A DNA stretch of 64,000 bases, taken from contig NZ_JASHKQ010000014.1 in assembly GCF_030056795.1 (NCBI RefSeq), positions 1 to 64,000 on the forward strand, in the 5' to 3' direction. Made by a program: the position numbers and the translations under genes. Below are positions 52,916 to 61,975 of the stretch, piece after piece (the stretch's first letter is position 1; each line of letters starts with the position of its first letter). The DNA is from Rhodococcus sp. IEGM 1381 (GTDB lineage: Bacteria > Actinomycetota > Actinomycetes > Mycobacteriales > Mycobacteriaceae). The notes beneath the pieces are model-generated. The model did no database searches, had not been told where the DNA came from, and worked only from the letters and a program-made list of their open reading frames with translations.

Positions 52916-53860
52916 TCAACCCGGAATCGGATCGAGAGCGCCTGCGCTGCGCAACGCGGCAAGGAACGCGTTCGAGATTCCGGGAGCCATAGCCACGGTC
53001 GCAGAGCCGTGCGCACTCGTCGAGTTCGCGGCCGGCAGCCGCACCACCGCTCCGGCCTCGGCCGCGATGAGCGCACCCGCGGCCCAGTCCCACGGACTGA
53101 GCCCGTGCTCGAAGTGCGCGTCGACTGCGCCGGCCGCGACCATGCACAGGTCGAGCGCTGCCGATCCGATCCGGCGGATATCTCGTACCTGAGGAAGCAA
53201 TTCGGAGATGATCGCGCCCTGTACCGCACGGCGACCCGACCCGTAGCCGAATCCGGTGGCCAGCAACGTCATCGACAATTCGGTGACGTCCGAGCACCGC
53301 AGTTGCTCCTGCGTGCCGTCGGCCCCCCGTACGGTGGCACCGCGGCCTTTGGCAGCGGAGTAGACGAGATCGCGAGCAACGTCGACCACGGCCCCCGCCA
53401 CACTCACACCGTCGATCTGAACGGCAACCGACACCGCGTAGGCCGGGATTCCGTACATGAAATTCACGGTCCCGTCGATCGGGTCCAGTACCCACCGCAC
53501 ACCGTCGAGCGACTCGTCCTCGCTCCCTTCCTCTTCCCCGAGAATGGAATCCGACGGCCGCAGCTGCGCCAACATCTCGCGCAGAACGCGTTCGGTCTCG
53601 GTGTCCACGACAGTCACCGGATCGGTCGGCGTGCTCTTGGACTGCACTGCCTCGTCATCGACACCCGAACCGCCACCGAACACCTGCGGTCGCCGCAGTC
53701 GGACGTGCTCGGCGGCACGCGTCGCGACACGAACGGCAACCTCGTGCAGCACGTCCACGTCTCGCGTGTTCGGTTCGGTGTCCGACCCTCCCGCCGGCAC
53801 CGGCGTTCCGGGCAATTGCGTACTGGCGGTGTCGTTCTGCGATCCGTCTGATTTCGGCAC
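52916..53860 (-). CDS. suhB: Inositol monophosphatase family protein (SuhB-like)
   Basis: A 314-residue lithium-sensitive-type phosphatase. Metal-binding motifs are complete: GEEEGSED (Glu), WVLDPIDGTVNFMYG (DPxDGT), and LSPWDWAAGALIAAEAGA (WDxxAG). It hydrolyses inositol-1-phosphate or a related sugar phosphate; in this group that feeds phosphatidylinositol and mycothiol. The start is uncertain: GTG 53860 is taken, which leaves a longer N-terminus than in Rv2701c. Divergent from ppgK. Confidence 0.9.
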   Translation of the reverse strand: MPKSDGSQNDTASTQLPGTPVPAGGSDTEPNTRDVDVLHEVAVRVATRAAEHVRLRRPQVFGGGSGVDDEAVQSKSTPTDPVTVVDTETERVLREMLAQLRPSDSILGEEEGSEDESLDGVRWVLDPIDGTVNFMYGIPAYAVSVAVQIDGVSVAGAVVDVARDLVYSAAKGRGATVRGADGTQEQLRCSDVTELSMTLLATGFGYGSGRRAVQGAIISELLPQVRDIRRIGSAALDLCMVAAGAVDAHFEHGLSPWDWAAGALIAAEAGAVVRLPAANSTSAHGSATVAMAPGISNAFLAALRSAGALDPIPG

Positions 53861-54015
53861 ACGTACATCGCAACACACACCGACGGCCGAGCACCACCGC
53901 AGCGACTCACCGAGCACATCGGGGCCACGTCGGCGTTCCACGAACACCGAAACGGCACTATTGTTCGGAAGCGACGGCACCACACGGATTCGATCAGGCC
54001 AGGAGCGGCATCCAC

Positions 54016-54837
54016 ATGACACAGGCAGGTTCGGACAACACCCCCGGCGGGGCGGCGCGCCACGGATTCGGCGTCGACGTCGGCGGCAGCGGCATCAAAG
54101 GCGGAATCGTCGACCTGAGCACCGGTGACCTCGTCGGCGACCGCTACAAGATCGAGACTCCCCAGCCGTCCACGCCGGATGCCGTCGCGCGAACCGTCGC
54201 GGAGATCGTCGCTCACTTCGAGTGGACCGGTCCGGTAGGCGTCACACTTCCCGCCGTGGTGACCAACGGCGTGGCTCGTTCGGCGGCCAACATCGACAAG
54301 TCCTGGATCGACACCGACGCCCGAGCGCTGTTCGCCGAGGCCATCGGAACCGAGAACATCACCGTCCTCAACGATGCCGATGCGGCCGGAATCGCCGAGG
54401 ACAAGTACGGCGGCGGCAAGGGCAAGGACGGTGTCGTCGTACTACTGACGTTCGGCACCGGGATCGGCTCGGCAGTGCTGCACAACGGGGTGCTGCTGCC
54501 CAACACCGAATTCGGCCACATGGAGATCGACGGCAAGGAAGCCGAGCACCGTGCAGCGTCGTCGGTCAAGGAGAATCAGGGGTTGTCGTACAAGGAATGG
54601 GCCAAGGAGGTCTCGAAGGTTCTGGCGACGTTCGAGGCGCTGCTGTGGCCGGATCTGTTCATCGCCGGTGGCGGGATCAGCCGCAAGAGCGAGAAGTGGA
54701 TTCCACATCTGACGAACCGCACTCCCGTGGTGCCGGCAACCTTGCTGAACACTGCCGGGATCGTCGGTGCCGCACTCGCTGCGGACAGCGCAGTTCCGTC
54801 CGCAGAAACCGGCACATCCGCTGGATCGGCGCACTGA
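54016..54837 (+). CDS. ppgK: Polyphosphate glucokinase
   Basis: A 273-residue ROK-type kinase phosphorylating glucose with polyphosphate or ATP. The phosphate-binding motif GVDVGGSGIKGGIVDL is at 18-33, followed by TLPAVVTNGVARSAANIDKSWI, the catalytic Asp in NDADAAG and the FGTGIGSA loop. The extended C-terminus with ATFEALLWPDLFIAGGGIS is typical of PpgK. Ortholog of Rv2702, directly before sigA. Confidence 0.95.
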   Translation: MTQAGSDNTPGGAARHGFGVDVGGSGIKGGIVDLSTGDLVGDRYKIETPQPSTPDAVARTVAEIVAHFEWTGPVGVTLPAVVTNGVARSAANIDKSWIDTDARALFAEAIGTENITVLNDADAAGIAEDKYGGGKGKDGVVVLLTFGTGIGSAVLHNGVLLPNTEFGHMEIDGKEAEHRAASSVKENQGLSYKEWAKEVSKVLATFEALLWPDLFIAGGGISRKSEKWIPHLTNRTPVVPATLLNTAGIVGAALAADSAVPSAETGTSAGSAH

Positions 54838-54872
54838 CACGCGGCGTCGCCACCCGCGTAGGACGAGGGTCG

Positions 54873-54901
54873 GTAACAAACTCCTGAGAGGTCGTTACAA
54901 T
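54873..54901 (+). promoter_or_regulatory. Candidate housekeeping promoter of sigA
   Basis: GTAACA at 54873-54878 and TACAAT at 54896-54901 with a 17-bp spacer lie about 100 bp upstream of the sigA start in the only non-coding gap. The predicted start of transcription is near 54908, giving a leader of roughly 90 bases. Assigned by eye. Confidence 0.5.
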
Positions 54902-54998
54902 GGTGTGTGCCGGTACGCAGCCGGCCCGAATCCCAAGACCTCTCCGCCGGAAACAACTCTGGCGTGACGCCGCACGACTTCGTCACGAAAGGGCGTAC

Positions 54999-56327
54999 GT
55001 GGCAGCCACCGATATCCGTCAGACCGTAGATTCCGAGACCGAGTCTGCGGCACCTGCACCTGCTGTCAAGGCACCCGCTGCGAAGGCACCGGCCAAGAAG
55101 GCACCCGCCAAGCGCGCCGCAGCCAAGAAGGCACCGGCGAAGAAGGCCGCAGCAAAGAAGACAGCAACACCCGCGACCGGGGACGACGCCGAAGAGAGCA
55201 CCCCCGGCATCGAAGACATCGACATCTCTGAGGGCGACCTCGCCGCTGCCGCGAACGATGTCGTCGAGGTCGTCGCCGCTGGTGACGACACCGAAGAGGA
55301 CGCCACCACCGAGCCGACCGCCGAAGACAAGGCTTCCGGTGACTTCGTCTGGGACGAAGAAGAATCCGAGGCGCTCCGGCAGGCCCGCAAGGACGCCGAA
55401 CTCACGGCCTCCGCCGACTCCGTCCGCGCCTACCTCAAGCAGATCGGCAAGGTCGCCCTCCTCAACGCCGAGGAGGAAGTCGAACTGGCCAAGCGCATCG
55501 AGGCAGGCCTGTTCGCAGTCGAGAAGATGCGCGAATCCGCGGAGAAGGGCGAGAAGCTCCCCGTCGCGCAGCGTCGCGACATGACGTGGATCTGCCGTGA
55601 CGGCAACCGCGCCAAGAACCACTTGCTCGAAGCCAACCTTCGGCTCGTCGTCTCGCTCGCAAAGCGCTACACCGGTCGTGGCATGGCCTTCCTGGACCTG
55701 ATTCAGGAGGGCAACCTCGGTCTCATTCGCGCAGTCGAGAAGTTCGACTACACCAAGGGCTACAAGTTCTCCACGTACGCCACCTGGTGGATCCGACAGG
55801 CCATCACTCGGGCCATGGCCGATCAGGCCCGCACTATTCGTATCCCGGTTCACATGGTCGAGGTCATCAACAAGCTCGGCCGCATCCAACGCGAACTGCT
55901 TCAGGACCTGGGTCGCGAGCCCACTCCCGAAGAGCTCGCCAAGGAAATGGACATCACACCCGAAAAGGTGCTGGAGATCCAGCAGTACGCGCGTGAACCG
56001 ATCTCCCTCGACCAGACCATCGGCGACGAGGGCGACAGCCAGCTCGGTGATTTCATCGAGGACTCCGAGGCAGTCGTTGCCGTCGACGCAGTGTCGTTCA
56101 CGCTGCTGCAGGACCAGCTCCAGTCGGTGCTCGAGACTCTTTCCGAGCGTGAAGCCGGCGTGGTCCGTCTGCGCTTCGGCCTCACCGACGGCCAGCCGCG
56201 CACCCTCGACGAGATCGGACAGGTGTACGGGGTCACCCGTGAGCGAATCCGCCAGATCGAATCCAAGACGATGTCCAAGCTGCGTCACCCGTCCCGTTCA
56301 CAGGTCTTGCGCGACTACCTGGACTGA
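54999..56327 (+). CDS. sigA: Primary RNA polymerase sigma factor SigA
   Basis: A 442-residue principal sigma factor. The N-terminal 130 residues are low complexity: an Ala/Lys/Pro-rich tract (about 20-55) and an acidic tract. From [20 protein letters not shown] onward it is nearly identical to mycobacterial SigA: region 1.2 [16 protein letters not shown], region 2 [18 protein letters not shown] and [13 protein letters not shown], region 3 and region 4 [23 protein letters not shown] 54999 gives MAATDIRQT, matching the MAAT start of Rv2703. Confidence 0.97.
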   Translation: MAATDIRQTVDSETESAAPAPAVKAPAAKAPAKKAPAKRAAAKKAPAKKAAAKKTATPATGDDAEESTPGIEDIDISEGDLAAAANDVVEVVAAGDDTEEDATTEPTAEDKASGDFVWDEEESEALRQARKDAELTASADSVRAYLKQIGKVALLNAEEEVELAKRIEAGLFAVEKMRESAEKGEKLPVAQRRDMTWICRDGNRAKNHLLEANLRLVVSLAKRYTGRGMAFLDLIQEGNLGLIRAVEKFDYTKGYKFSTYATWWIRQAITRAMADQARTIRIPVHMVEVINKLGRIQRELLQDLGREPTPEELAKEMDITPEKVLEIQQYAREPISLDQTIGDEGDSQLGDFIEDSEAVVAVDAVSFTLLQDQLQSVLETLSEREAGVVRLRFGLTDGQPRTLDEIGQVYGVTRERIRQIESKTMSKLRHPSRSQVLRDYLD

Positions 56328-56343
56328 GTGACCCGATTCGAAC

Positions 56344-56382
56344 AACGACGACCGTCGATCCTCGAGATCGGCGGTCGTCGTT
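56344..56382 (+). terminator. Terminator-like hairpin after sigA
   Basis: AACGACGACCG at 56344-56354 pairs with 56372-56382, and an inner CGATC/GATCG pair (56356-56360 and 56366-56370) extends the stem. TTCTCGT follows, a weak T tract. It begins 17 bases after the sigA stop and lies before the convergent DUF952 gene. Confidence 0.7.
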
Positions 56383-56405
56383 CTCGTCGTCAGGGCACGG
56401 TGTCG

Positions 56406-56765
56406 TCACATCGGTGGCACCGAGAACGATCCATCCGGCCCGGGCCGATAGTCGAGCACTGCCGTGACGGCCGCGATCGGTAGCGGCCCGTACAAATGTG
56501 GAAAGCGCATGGACTCCGGATCGGACGGCACGCCGGGTTCCCATCGAACGGGTGCATTCAGTCGAGCGGGATCCAGACGGAGCAGAACGAGATCCTCTCG
56601 CCCCGGGAACAGCCGATTTGCAGGCAGATGCACTTGCTGCGGCGTCGACAGGTGGACGAAGCCCACCTCGCCGTACGAGTCCGGTACGTATTCGGCCTGC
56701 CCCCGCATCGACAACCACTCCCCTGCGGTGCAGATGTGAACGAGGTCGTCCTGCTTACTGGTCAC
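56406..56765 (-). CDS. DUF952 family protein
   Basis: A 119-residue protein of the DUF952 family: DLVHICTAGEWL at the N-terminus, GFVHLSTPQQV with the conserved His, VLLRLDPARL, then FPHLYGPLPIAAV. The fold is related to glutathione-S-transferase-linked small domains of unknown activity. GTG 56765 is selected; the longer frame runs back into the EamA gene. It is 28 nt downstream of the EamA gene, so likely cotranscribed. Confidence 0.87.
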   Translation of the reverse strand: MTSKQDDLVHICTAGEWLSMRGQAEYVPDSYGEVGFVHLSTPQQVHLPANRLFPGREDLVLLRLDPARLNAPVRWEPGVPSDPESMRFPHLYGPLPIAAVTAVLDYRPGPDGSFSVPPM

Positions 56766-56793
56766 GACTTCATTCTGCCGGGTGGAGCCCCCG

Positions 56794-57723
56794 TCAGGGC
56801 GGCGGAACGTCGACAACGCCGCGATCTCTGCCGGATGGGAGCCCACCGACGACCACCGCCGCGATGACAGCCGCGATTCCGACAGCCTCCAGGGTGGTGG
56901 GAATCTGAGTCAGGACCACGGCGCCGACCACCGTGGCCGTCGCCGGGAGAAGCGCCAGCAGCAGAGCGAACCGCGCCCTCCCGACTCGCACCAGGACGTA
57001 CTGATCGAGAACGTACGGAACCACACTCGACAGCAGACCGACGCCCAATCCCAGAACCCAGATCCGCCAGTCCCCCAGAGCGTCGGCATGAGCGAGTGCA
57101 AACGGCCCGAACAACGGCACGGCAAGAATCACCGACGCGATGCCGAACCCGGCAGCCATGTCGTCGAGACCCTGACCTGCATCGGCAACGGACTTACCCA
57201 GGACGATGTAGGCGGCCCACAAGGCCGCCGAACCCAGCGCGAATGCGATTCCTACCAGGCCCACTTCGCCGCCCTCGAACTGCGCGGAGGCGATGGCACC
57301 GACGCCGGCAACGACCAGGAGCAGCGCACACACGTCGCCCGGTTTCCTCGAACCGGCTGCTGCGACCGCGATGGGCCCGAGAAACTCGATTGCTACTGCC
57401 GCGCCCAGCGGAAGCCGGGCGATGGCCTCGTAGAACATCGCGTTCATGCCGATCGTCGCACCGCCGAACGCGGCTGCCGTGCACAGTCGCCGCACGGACC
57501 ACGTGCCGCCCGCCCCGGCGCGGTGCCGCCAGGGCCGCCGCCAGACCACCAACACCAGAGCCGCGCCGAAACCCCGCAGCCACGCCACCGCGGCCGGATC
57601 GACGGTGTCGAACAAGAAGACACCGATCGCCGCACCGACGTACATGCACACCGCACCGATCACGAACAGCGACGGAATACCCAGCTTCGATGCGCCGGAC
57701 AGCGAATGAGAAGTCGAAGCCAC
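56794..57723 (-). CDS. EamA/RhtA-type metabolite exporter
   Basis: A 309-residue ten-helix DMT-superfamily transporter with two EamA repeats. Features include VAWLRGFGAALVLV, MNAMFYEAIARLPLGAAVAIEFLGPIAVAA (the RhtA-type segment) and its second-half counterpart VVPYVLDQYVLVRVGRARFALLLALLPATATVVGAVVL. RhtA members export threonine and homoserine; the substrate here is not proven. It starts with GTG 57723. Confidence 0.88.
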   Translation of the reverse strand: MASTSHSLSGASKLGIPSLFVIGAVCMYVGAAIGVFLFDTVDPAAVAWLRGFGAALVLVVWRRPWRHRAGAGGTWSVRRLCTAAAFGGATIGMNAMFYEAIARLPLGAAVAIEFLGPIAVAAAGSRKPGDVCALLLVVAGVGAIASAQFEGGEVGLVGIAFALGSAALWAAYIVLGKSVADAGQGLDDMAAGFGIASVILAVPLFGPFALAHADALGDWRIWVLGLGVGLLSSVVPYVLDQYVLVRVGRARFALLLALLPATATVVGAVVLTQIPTTLEAVGIAAVIAAVVVGGLPSGRDRGVVDVPPP

Positions 57724-57956
57724 AACGGCGACCCTACTGCCGCGGCTCGCTGCGAGCCGTGTCTGCTCTCAGCGAACAGATTTCACGACGTTCCAGCTCG
57801 TGAGGCATGTTTCGTGTTAGTGACAACACAAAGAAACGCGCTCGGGAACAACGCGTGACCGCCATACGTCTGACAGAGTGAACGAACCGCGCCATACCGA
57901 CGCGGCGGACCGGCCCCAGGCGAACGGGACAACCCGCAAGCCAGTACGGAGGAGTC

Positions 57957-58151
57957 ATGCCCGGAACATTGACCAGCCCACAATTGACAGCAGCGGACCG
58001 GTGCGACCGGTGCGGTGCAGGGGCTCGCGCGCGTGTCGTGCTCTCGACCGGTGGAGAACTTCTCTTCTGCGGTCACCACGCCGCCGAGCACGAAGCCCGT
58101 CTGCGTGAAGTGAACGCAACGGTGATGACCGAATCGGACTCCACGGTGTAA
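57957..58151 (+). CDS. Small cysteine-containing protein (DUF7455-type)
   Basis: A 64-residue protein with the pattern ADRCDRCGAGARARVVL (Cys-x2-Cys) and LLFCGHHAAEH (Cys-x-His-His), a likely mononuclear zinc site. Conserved in actinobacteria, with unknown function. A perfect GGAGGA Shine-Dalgarno lies four bases before the ATG. The 233-bp gap upstream separates it from the divergent EamA gene. Confidence 0.85.
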   Translation: MPGTLTSPQLTAADRCDRCGAGARARVVLSTGGELLFCGHHAAEHEARLREVNATVMTESDSTV

Positions 58152-58195
58152 TCCACCGAGACGTCGGGGGACACAGGTTCGCCACGATCGAATCT

Positions 58196-58237
58196 CACGA
58201 AAGAACGGACGGTCTGCAGACCGTCCGTTCTTTCGTG
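58196..58237. terminator. 42-bp perfect palindrome, probable bidirectional terminator
   Basis: The 21-base arm CACGAAAGAACGGACGGTCTG at 58196-58216 (20-base core shown plus one) is mirrored exactly at 58217-58237 with no spacer. Both strands end the stem with TTCTTTCGTG, giving short T tracts either way. It lies between the convergent small zinc gene and the helicase gene. Confidence 0.75.
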
Positions 58238-58245
58238 TGCCCGCT

Positions 58246-59982
58246 TTACATCTTTCGCAACTGAGCGATCCGCTCGCCCAATTGATCGGCCGACGCCATC
58301 GCCGTCGGCGGGCCGCCGCAGATGCGTCGTAGATCGCCGTGAATCACACCGTGCGGCTTTCCGGTGCGATGGTGGTACACCGCAACCAAACTGTTCAGTT
58401 CACGCCTCAGGCCGGCAAGCTGGCCCGCACTGGCGGCCCTGTCGTTGACGACGGGAGGGGCTGGAACAGACGGGCCGGCCGCGGGCTTGTCGATCTGTTC
58501 CTGCTGACGCTGACGCAGCAGGTCGCGCATCTGCGTGGCGTCGAGCAGCCCGGGCAACCCGAGGTAATCCGCTTCCTCGTCGCTGCCCGAGAACGTCGCG
58601 GTTCCGAACGAGGAACCGTCGTAGATGACCTGGTCGAGTTCGGCGTCCGCGCCCAGGGAGGTGTACGCCTTCTCCTCCTCGCCGAGTTCGTCCTTCTGCT
58701 TGTTCGCATCGGCCAGGAGCTCGTCGTCGAATCCGTCTTTCTCGCGGTGCGGCTTGCCGAGAATGTGGTCACGCTGCGCCTCGAGCTGAGATGCGAGATC
58801 CAGCAGCACCGGTACCGACGGCAGGAAGACACTCGCCGTCTCTCCCTTGCGCCGCGACCGCACGAATCGACCGATTGCCTGCGCGAAGTACAGCGGAGTC
58901 GACGCACTGGTCGCGTACACGCCGACAGCCAAACGCGGCACGTCGACGCCCTCGGACACCATCCGAACGGCCACCATCCACCGCTGGTCGCTCTTGCCGA
59001 ACTCGGCGATCCGAGCCGAGGACGTGGGATCGTCCGACAGGACGATGGCCGGCGTCTCCCCCGTGATCACCTCGATGAGCTTCGCGTACGCCCGCGCCAC
59101 CGTCTGATCGGTGGCAATCACGAGCCCGCCCGCGTCGGGCATTCCGCCCGCACGAAGCTGAGCCAGACGGGTATTGGCAGCCAACAGCACGGCGGGCATC
59201 CAGTCGCCCTGCGGGTCGAGTGCTGTCCGCCAAGCCCGCGCGGTCTGCTCGGCACTGAGCGGCTCGCCCAGTCGGGCGGTGTATTCCTCACCCGCGCTGT
59301 CTCGCCAACGCGCTTCTCCGGAATATGCAAGAAAGACCACCGGTCGAACGACGCCGTCGGCCAACGCGTCGGAATACCCGTACGAGTGGTCCGCCTTGGA
59401 CCGCATCAACCCGTCCTGGTCCGGTTCGTAGTTGACGAACGGAATGGGACTGTCGTCGCTACGGAACGGGGTACCGGTCAGTGCGAGACGTCGGGTGGCG
59501 TCGCCGAAGGCCTCGCGAATGCCTTCTCCCCAGCTCTTCGCATCGCCGCCGTGGTGAATCTCGTCGAGGATCACAAGGGTCTTGCGCGCTTCGGTACGCA
59601 CCCGATGCTTGAACGGATGCGAGGCGATCTGTGCGTACGTCACGACCACGCCGTGATAGTCGCTGGACGTCTGACCGGTCGAGTTCGAGAAGCGTGAGTC
59701 CAGAGCGATCCCCACCCTCGCCGCCGACTCCGCCCACTGATGCTTGAGGTGCTCGGTGGGTGCCACGACGGTCACCTGATCGACCGTGCGATGGGCCAGT
59801 AACTCCGCAGCCACGCGCAGAGCGAACGTCGTCTTACCCGCGCCCGGTGTCGCGACGGCCAGGAAGTCCTTCGGTGAGGCCACCAGGTACTTCGTCAACG
59901 CACGCCGCTGCCACGCGCGCAGCGGCGCTCCCCCGCTCACGGGGGCAGCTACCTGCTCGGATTGTGGTGTGGGATCGAACAT
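58246..59982 (-). CDS. DEAD/DEAH-box helicase (XPB/UvsW-like)
   Basis: A 578-residue SF2 helicase. Q-like region RAWQRRALTKYL, Walker A VATPGAGKTTFAL, motif Ia VVAPTEHLKHQW, Walker B LVILDEIHHGGDAKSW (DEIH), motif III LALTGTPFRSDD, motif V VAVRMVSEGVDVPRLAVGVYAT and motif VI FAQAIGRFVRSRRKGE are all present. The C-terminal 150 residues are charged and helical. A DNA-repair role like XPB or UvsW is plausible but unproven. ATG 59982 is taken; GTG 59994 is in frame. Confidence 0.88.
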   Translation of the reverse strand: MFDPTPQSEQVAAPVSGGAPLRAWQRRALTKYLVASPKDFLAVATPGAGKTTFALRVAAELLAHRTVDQVTVVAPTEHLKHQWAESAARVGIALDSRFSNSTGQTSSDYHGVVVTYAQIASHPFKHRVRTEARKTLVILDEIHHGGDAKSWGEGIREAFGDATRRLALTGTPFRSDDSPIPFVNYEPDQDGLMRSKADHSYGYSDALADGVVRPVVFLAYSGEARWRDSAGEEYTARLGEPLSAEQTARAWRTALDPQGDWMPAVLLAANTRLAQLRAGGMPDAGGLVIATDQTVARAYAKLIEVITGETPAIVLSDDPTSSARIAEFGKSDQRWMVAVRMVSEGVDVPRLAVGVYATSASTPLYFAQAIGRFVRSRRKGETASVFLPSVPVLLDLASQLEAQRDHILGKPHREKDGFDDELLADANKQKDELGEEEKAYTSLGADAELDQVIYDGSSFGTATFSGSDEEADYLGLPGLLDATQMRDLLRQRQQEQIDKPAAGPSVPAPPVVNDRAASAGQLAGLRRELNSLVAVYHHRTGKPHGVIHGDLRRICGGPPTAMASADQLGERIAQLRKM

Positions 59983-60171
59983 GTCAGCGCTCACTGGCCG
60001 CCGGTTCCTGGCATCGATGTAATTCCTCGCGCTCTCGGTAGCCCTGCAGTGTCCGCCGAGGAGCCTATCGCTCCACACCGGCCGATCCCGCATCGCTGGG
60101 GTGAACCGGACGCGACACGGCGGGTCGGTCGTTAGGCGAAGACGCCTTTCGTCAGGAATGCTGGAGCGACC

Positions 60172-61239
60172 ATGAGTGAGTCAACAGGCGTAACGCCGAC
60201 ACCGGAACGGTTGTCGGCGAGAAAGCCGATACGTGCGGTGTGGAAAGTGACGCTGCGCACCCTGAGCAAAGCGTGGGACGACTCGATCTTCAGCAAGGCC
60301 GCCACGGCGGCGTTCTGGCAGACCCTCTCGCTGCCGCCGCTCCTTCTCGGCGTGCTGGGCAGCCTGGGATTCGTCGGCGGGTGGTTCGGCCCCAACACCG
60401 TCGATATCATCGAGTCGAAGATCATCACCTTCAGCAACACACTCTTCAGCAGCAGTGTGGTCGATCAGATCATCGCTCCGACCGTCAGAGACGTTCTTGC
60501 GCAAGGTAGCGGCGAGATCGTCTCGGTCGGCTTCCTGCTGTCGCTGTGGGCCGGCTCGTCAGCGATCTCGACGTTCGTGGACTCCATCGTCGAAGCGCAT
60601 GGACAGGCCGACGCGCGAAATCCCGTCTGGCAAAGGTTCTTCGCGCTGCTTCTCTACGTCGGCTTTCTGATCATCGCGGTGTTCGTGCTTCCTCTCGTCG
60701 CACTCGGACCGGTGTACGTCCAGCAGATATTGCCCGATTCGTGGATCACTTTCGGCAGCGAACTGATCGACTTCTTCTATTACCCGGCCGTCGGTCTGCT
60801 TCTGATCATCGGTCTGACCACTCTGTACAAGCTCGCTCTGCACACCTCGCTGCCGTGGCACCGACTGCTCGGTGGGGCATTGCTCGCAGGCGTGTTCTTC
60901 ATGATCGCCAGTGCGGTGCTCCGCCGATACCTCACCTGGGTGACGAGCACGGGGTACACCTACGGCGCGCTCGCCACGCCGATCGCATTCTTGCTGTTCA
61001 CGTTCTTCCTCGGCTTCGCCGTCGTTCTCGGAGCCGAGTTCAACGCCACGATTCAGGAGTTCTGGCCGGCCCGGGCAACTCGAATGGACCAGATGCGCGA
61101 GTGGATCGCGGCGCAGGCAGCCACCGACGAGAAGCCGTCGGGACCGATGACTGCCGTTGCTCGACGGCTCGCCACGGGACCGATCAAACTGGCGGGAGAT
61201 CGTGCCCGGCCGGATCGCCCCGAGCCCACAGCCGAGTAG
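60172..61239 (+). CDS. YihY/BrkB-family membrane protein
   Basis: A 355-residue inner-membrane protein with six hydrophobic helices of the YihY (formerly RNase BN) family. Features include TLSKAWDDSIFSKAATAAFWQTLSLPPLLLG, LLSLWAGSSAISTFVDSIVEAH, LYKLALHTSLPWHRLLGGALLAGVFFMIAS and YGALATPIAFLLFTFFLGFAVVLGAEFNA. It has no nuclease motif; the function is unknown. Equivalent to Rv2707. Confidence 0.87.
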   Translation: MSESTGVTPTPERLSARKPIRAVWKVTLRTLSKAWDDSIFSKAATAAFWQTLSLPPLLLGVLGSLGFVGGWFGPNTVDIIESKIITFSNTLFSSSVVDQIIAPTVRDVLAQGSGEIVSVGFLLSLWAGSSAISTFVDSIVEAHGQADARNPVWQRFFALLLYVGFLIIAVFVLPLVALGPVYVQQILPDSWITFGSELIDFFYYPAVGLLLIIGLTTLYKLALHTSLPWHRLLGGALLAGVFFMIASAVLRRYLTWVTSTGYTYGALATPIAFLLFTFFLGFAVVLGAEFNATIQEFWPARATRMDQMREWIAAQAATDEKPSGPMTAVARRLATGPIKLAGDRARPDRPEPTAE

Positions 61240-61243
61240 GTCG

Positions 61244-61480
61244 TCACTCGCCTTTCTTCAGGCCCTCGTAGATCTTCTTGCAGTCGGGGCACACGGGAGA
61301 TCCGGGCTTTGCGGACTTGGTGACAGGAAACACCTCACCGCACAGTGCGACCACGTGTGTACCCATCACGGCACTCTCGGCGATCTTGTTCTTCTTCACG
61401 TAATGGAAGAACTTCGGCCGGTCGTCCTCGGTGGTCTCGTCCGGCGCAATGTCGGGACGGTCCTTCGTCTGAGTGCTCAT
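61244..61480 (-). CDS. DUF3039 zinc-ribbon protein
   Basis: A 78-residue protein. HVVALCGEVF and PVCPDCKKIYEGL supply three cysteines of a small zinc ribbon near the C-terminus, after an acidic N-terminal part. Conserved across actinobacteria; unknown role. ATG 61480 is favoured over the TTG or ATG two codons earlier. Convergent with the YihY gene, 4 bp apart. Equivalent to Rv2708c. Confidence 0.88.
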   Translation of the reverse strand: MSTQTKDRPDIAPDETTEDDRPKFFHYVKKNKIAESAVMGTHVVALCGEVFPVTKSAKPGSPVCPDCKKIYEGLKKGE

Positions 61481-61573
61481 GAACACAGATTAATCCGTGG
61501 ATCCACAGCAGGGGGTAACCGGTTCCACAGCTCGTCGTATGCATTCTGTGAGCGGTAGTGCCACAGTGGAGGT

Positions 61574-61942
61574 ATGACAAGGACCCCAGGGTTCGACGGC
61601 AGCGCGTACAGCGACTCGCCGGATGGGCCTGTACTGATCACCGAGGCACAACAGTCGGTCGAAGAGCAGCACAAGAAGCGTGTACGAAAGTACATGTTCA
61701 TCATGTCCTTTCGTATCCCGGCGTTGGTGCTGGCTGCCCTCGCTTACGGAATGTGGATGAACCCGTGGATCTCCATGGCGATCGTCGGCGCGTCCATTCC
61801 GCTGCCGTGGATGGCGGTGTTGATCGCCAACGATCGACCGCCGCGCACGAAGGACGAAATGAGCCGGTACGACTACCGAACCGTGGACAAGCCACAGTTG
61901 GAATCGAGCAATCACCGAGTGATCGAACCGGGCGACGACTGA
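61574..61942 (+). CDS. DUF3099 membrane protein
   Basis: A 122-residue protein: PVLITEAQQSVEEQHKKRVRKYMFIMSFRIPALVLAALAY starts the domain and includes the first of two closely spaced membrane helices (about 43-60 and 66-85), followed by LIANDRPPR and a soluble tail. Unknown function. Equivalent to Rv2709, one of the last conserved genes before sigB. Confidence 0.88.
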   Translation: MTRTPGFDGSAYSDSPDGPVLITEAQQSVEEQHKKRVRKYMFIMSFRIPALVLAALAYGMWMNPWISMAIVGASIPLPWMAVLIANDRPPRTKDEMSRYDYRTVDKPQLESSNHRVIEPGDD

Positions 61943-61975
61943 CACCGGCCGGAGTGCCGATGCGACACTTGCGCA

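Noticed and set aside
57850-57885. A GGGAAC ... CGTC stress promoter before the small zinc protein
   Set aside because: The -10 part deviates from GTT and the distance to the gene is long; not strong enough to list.
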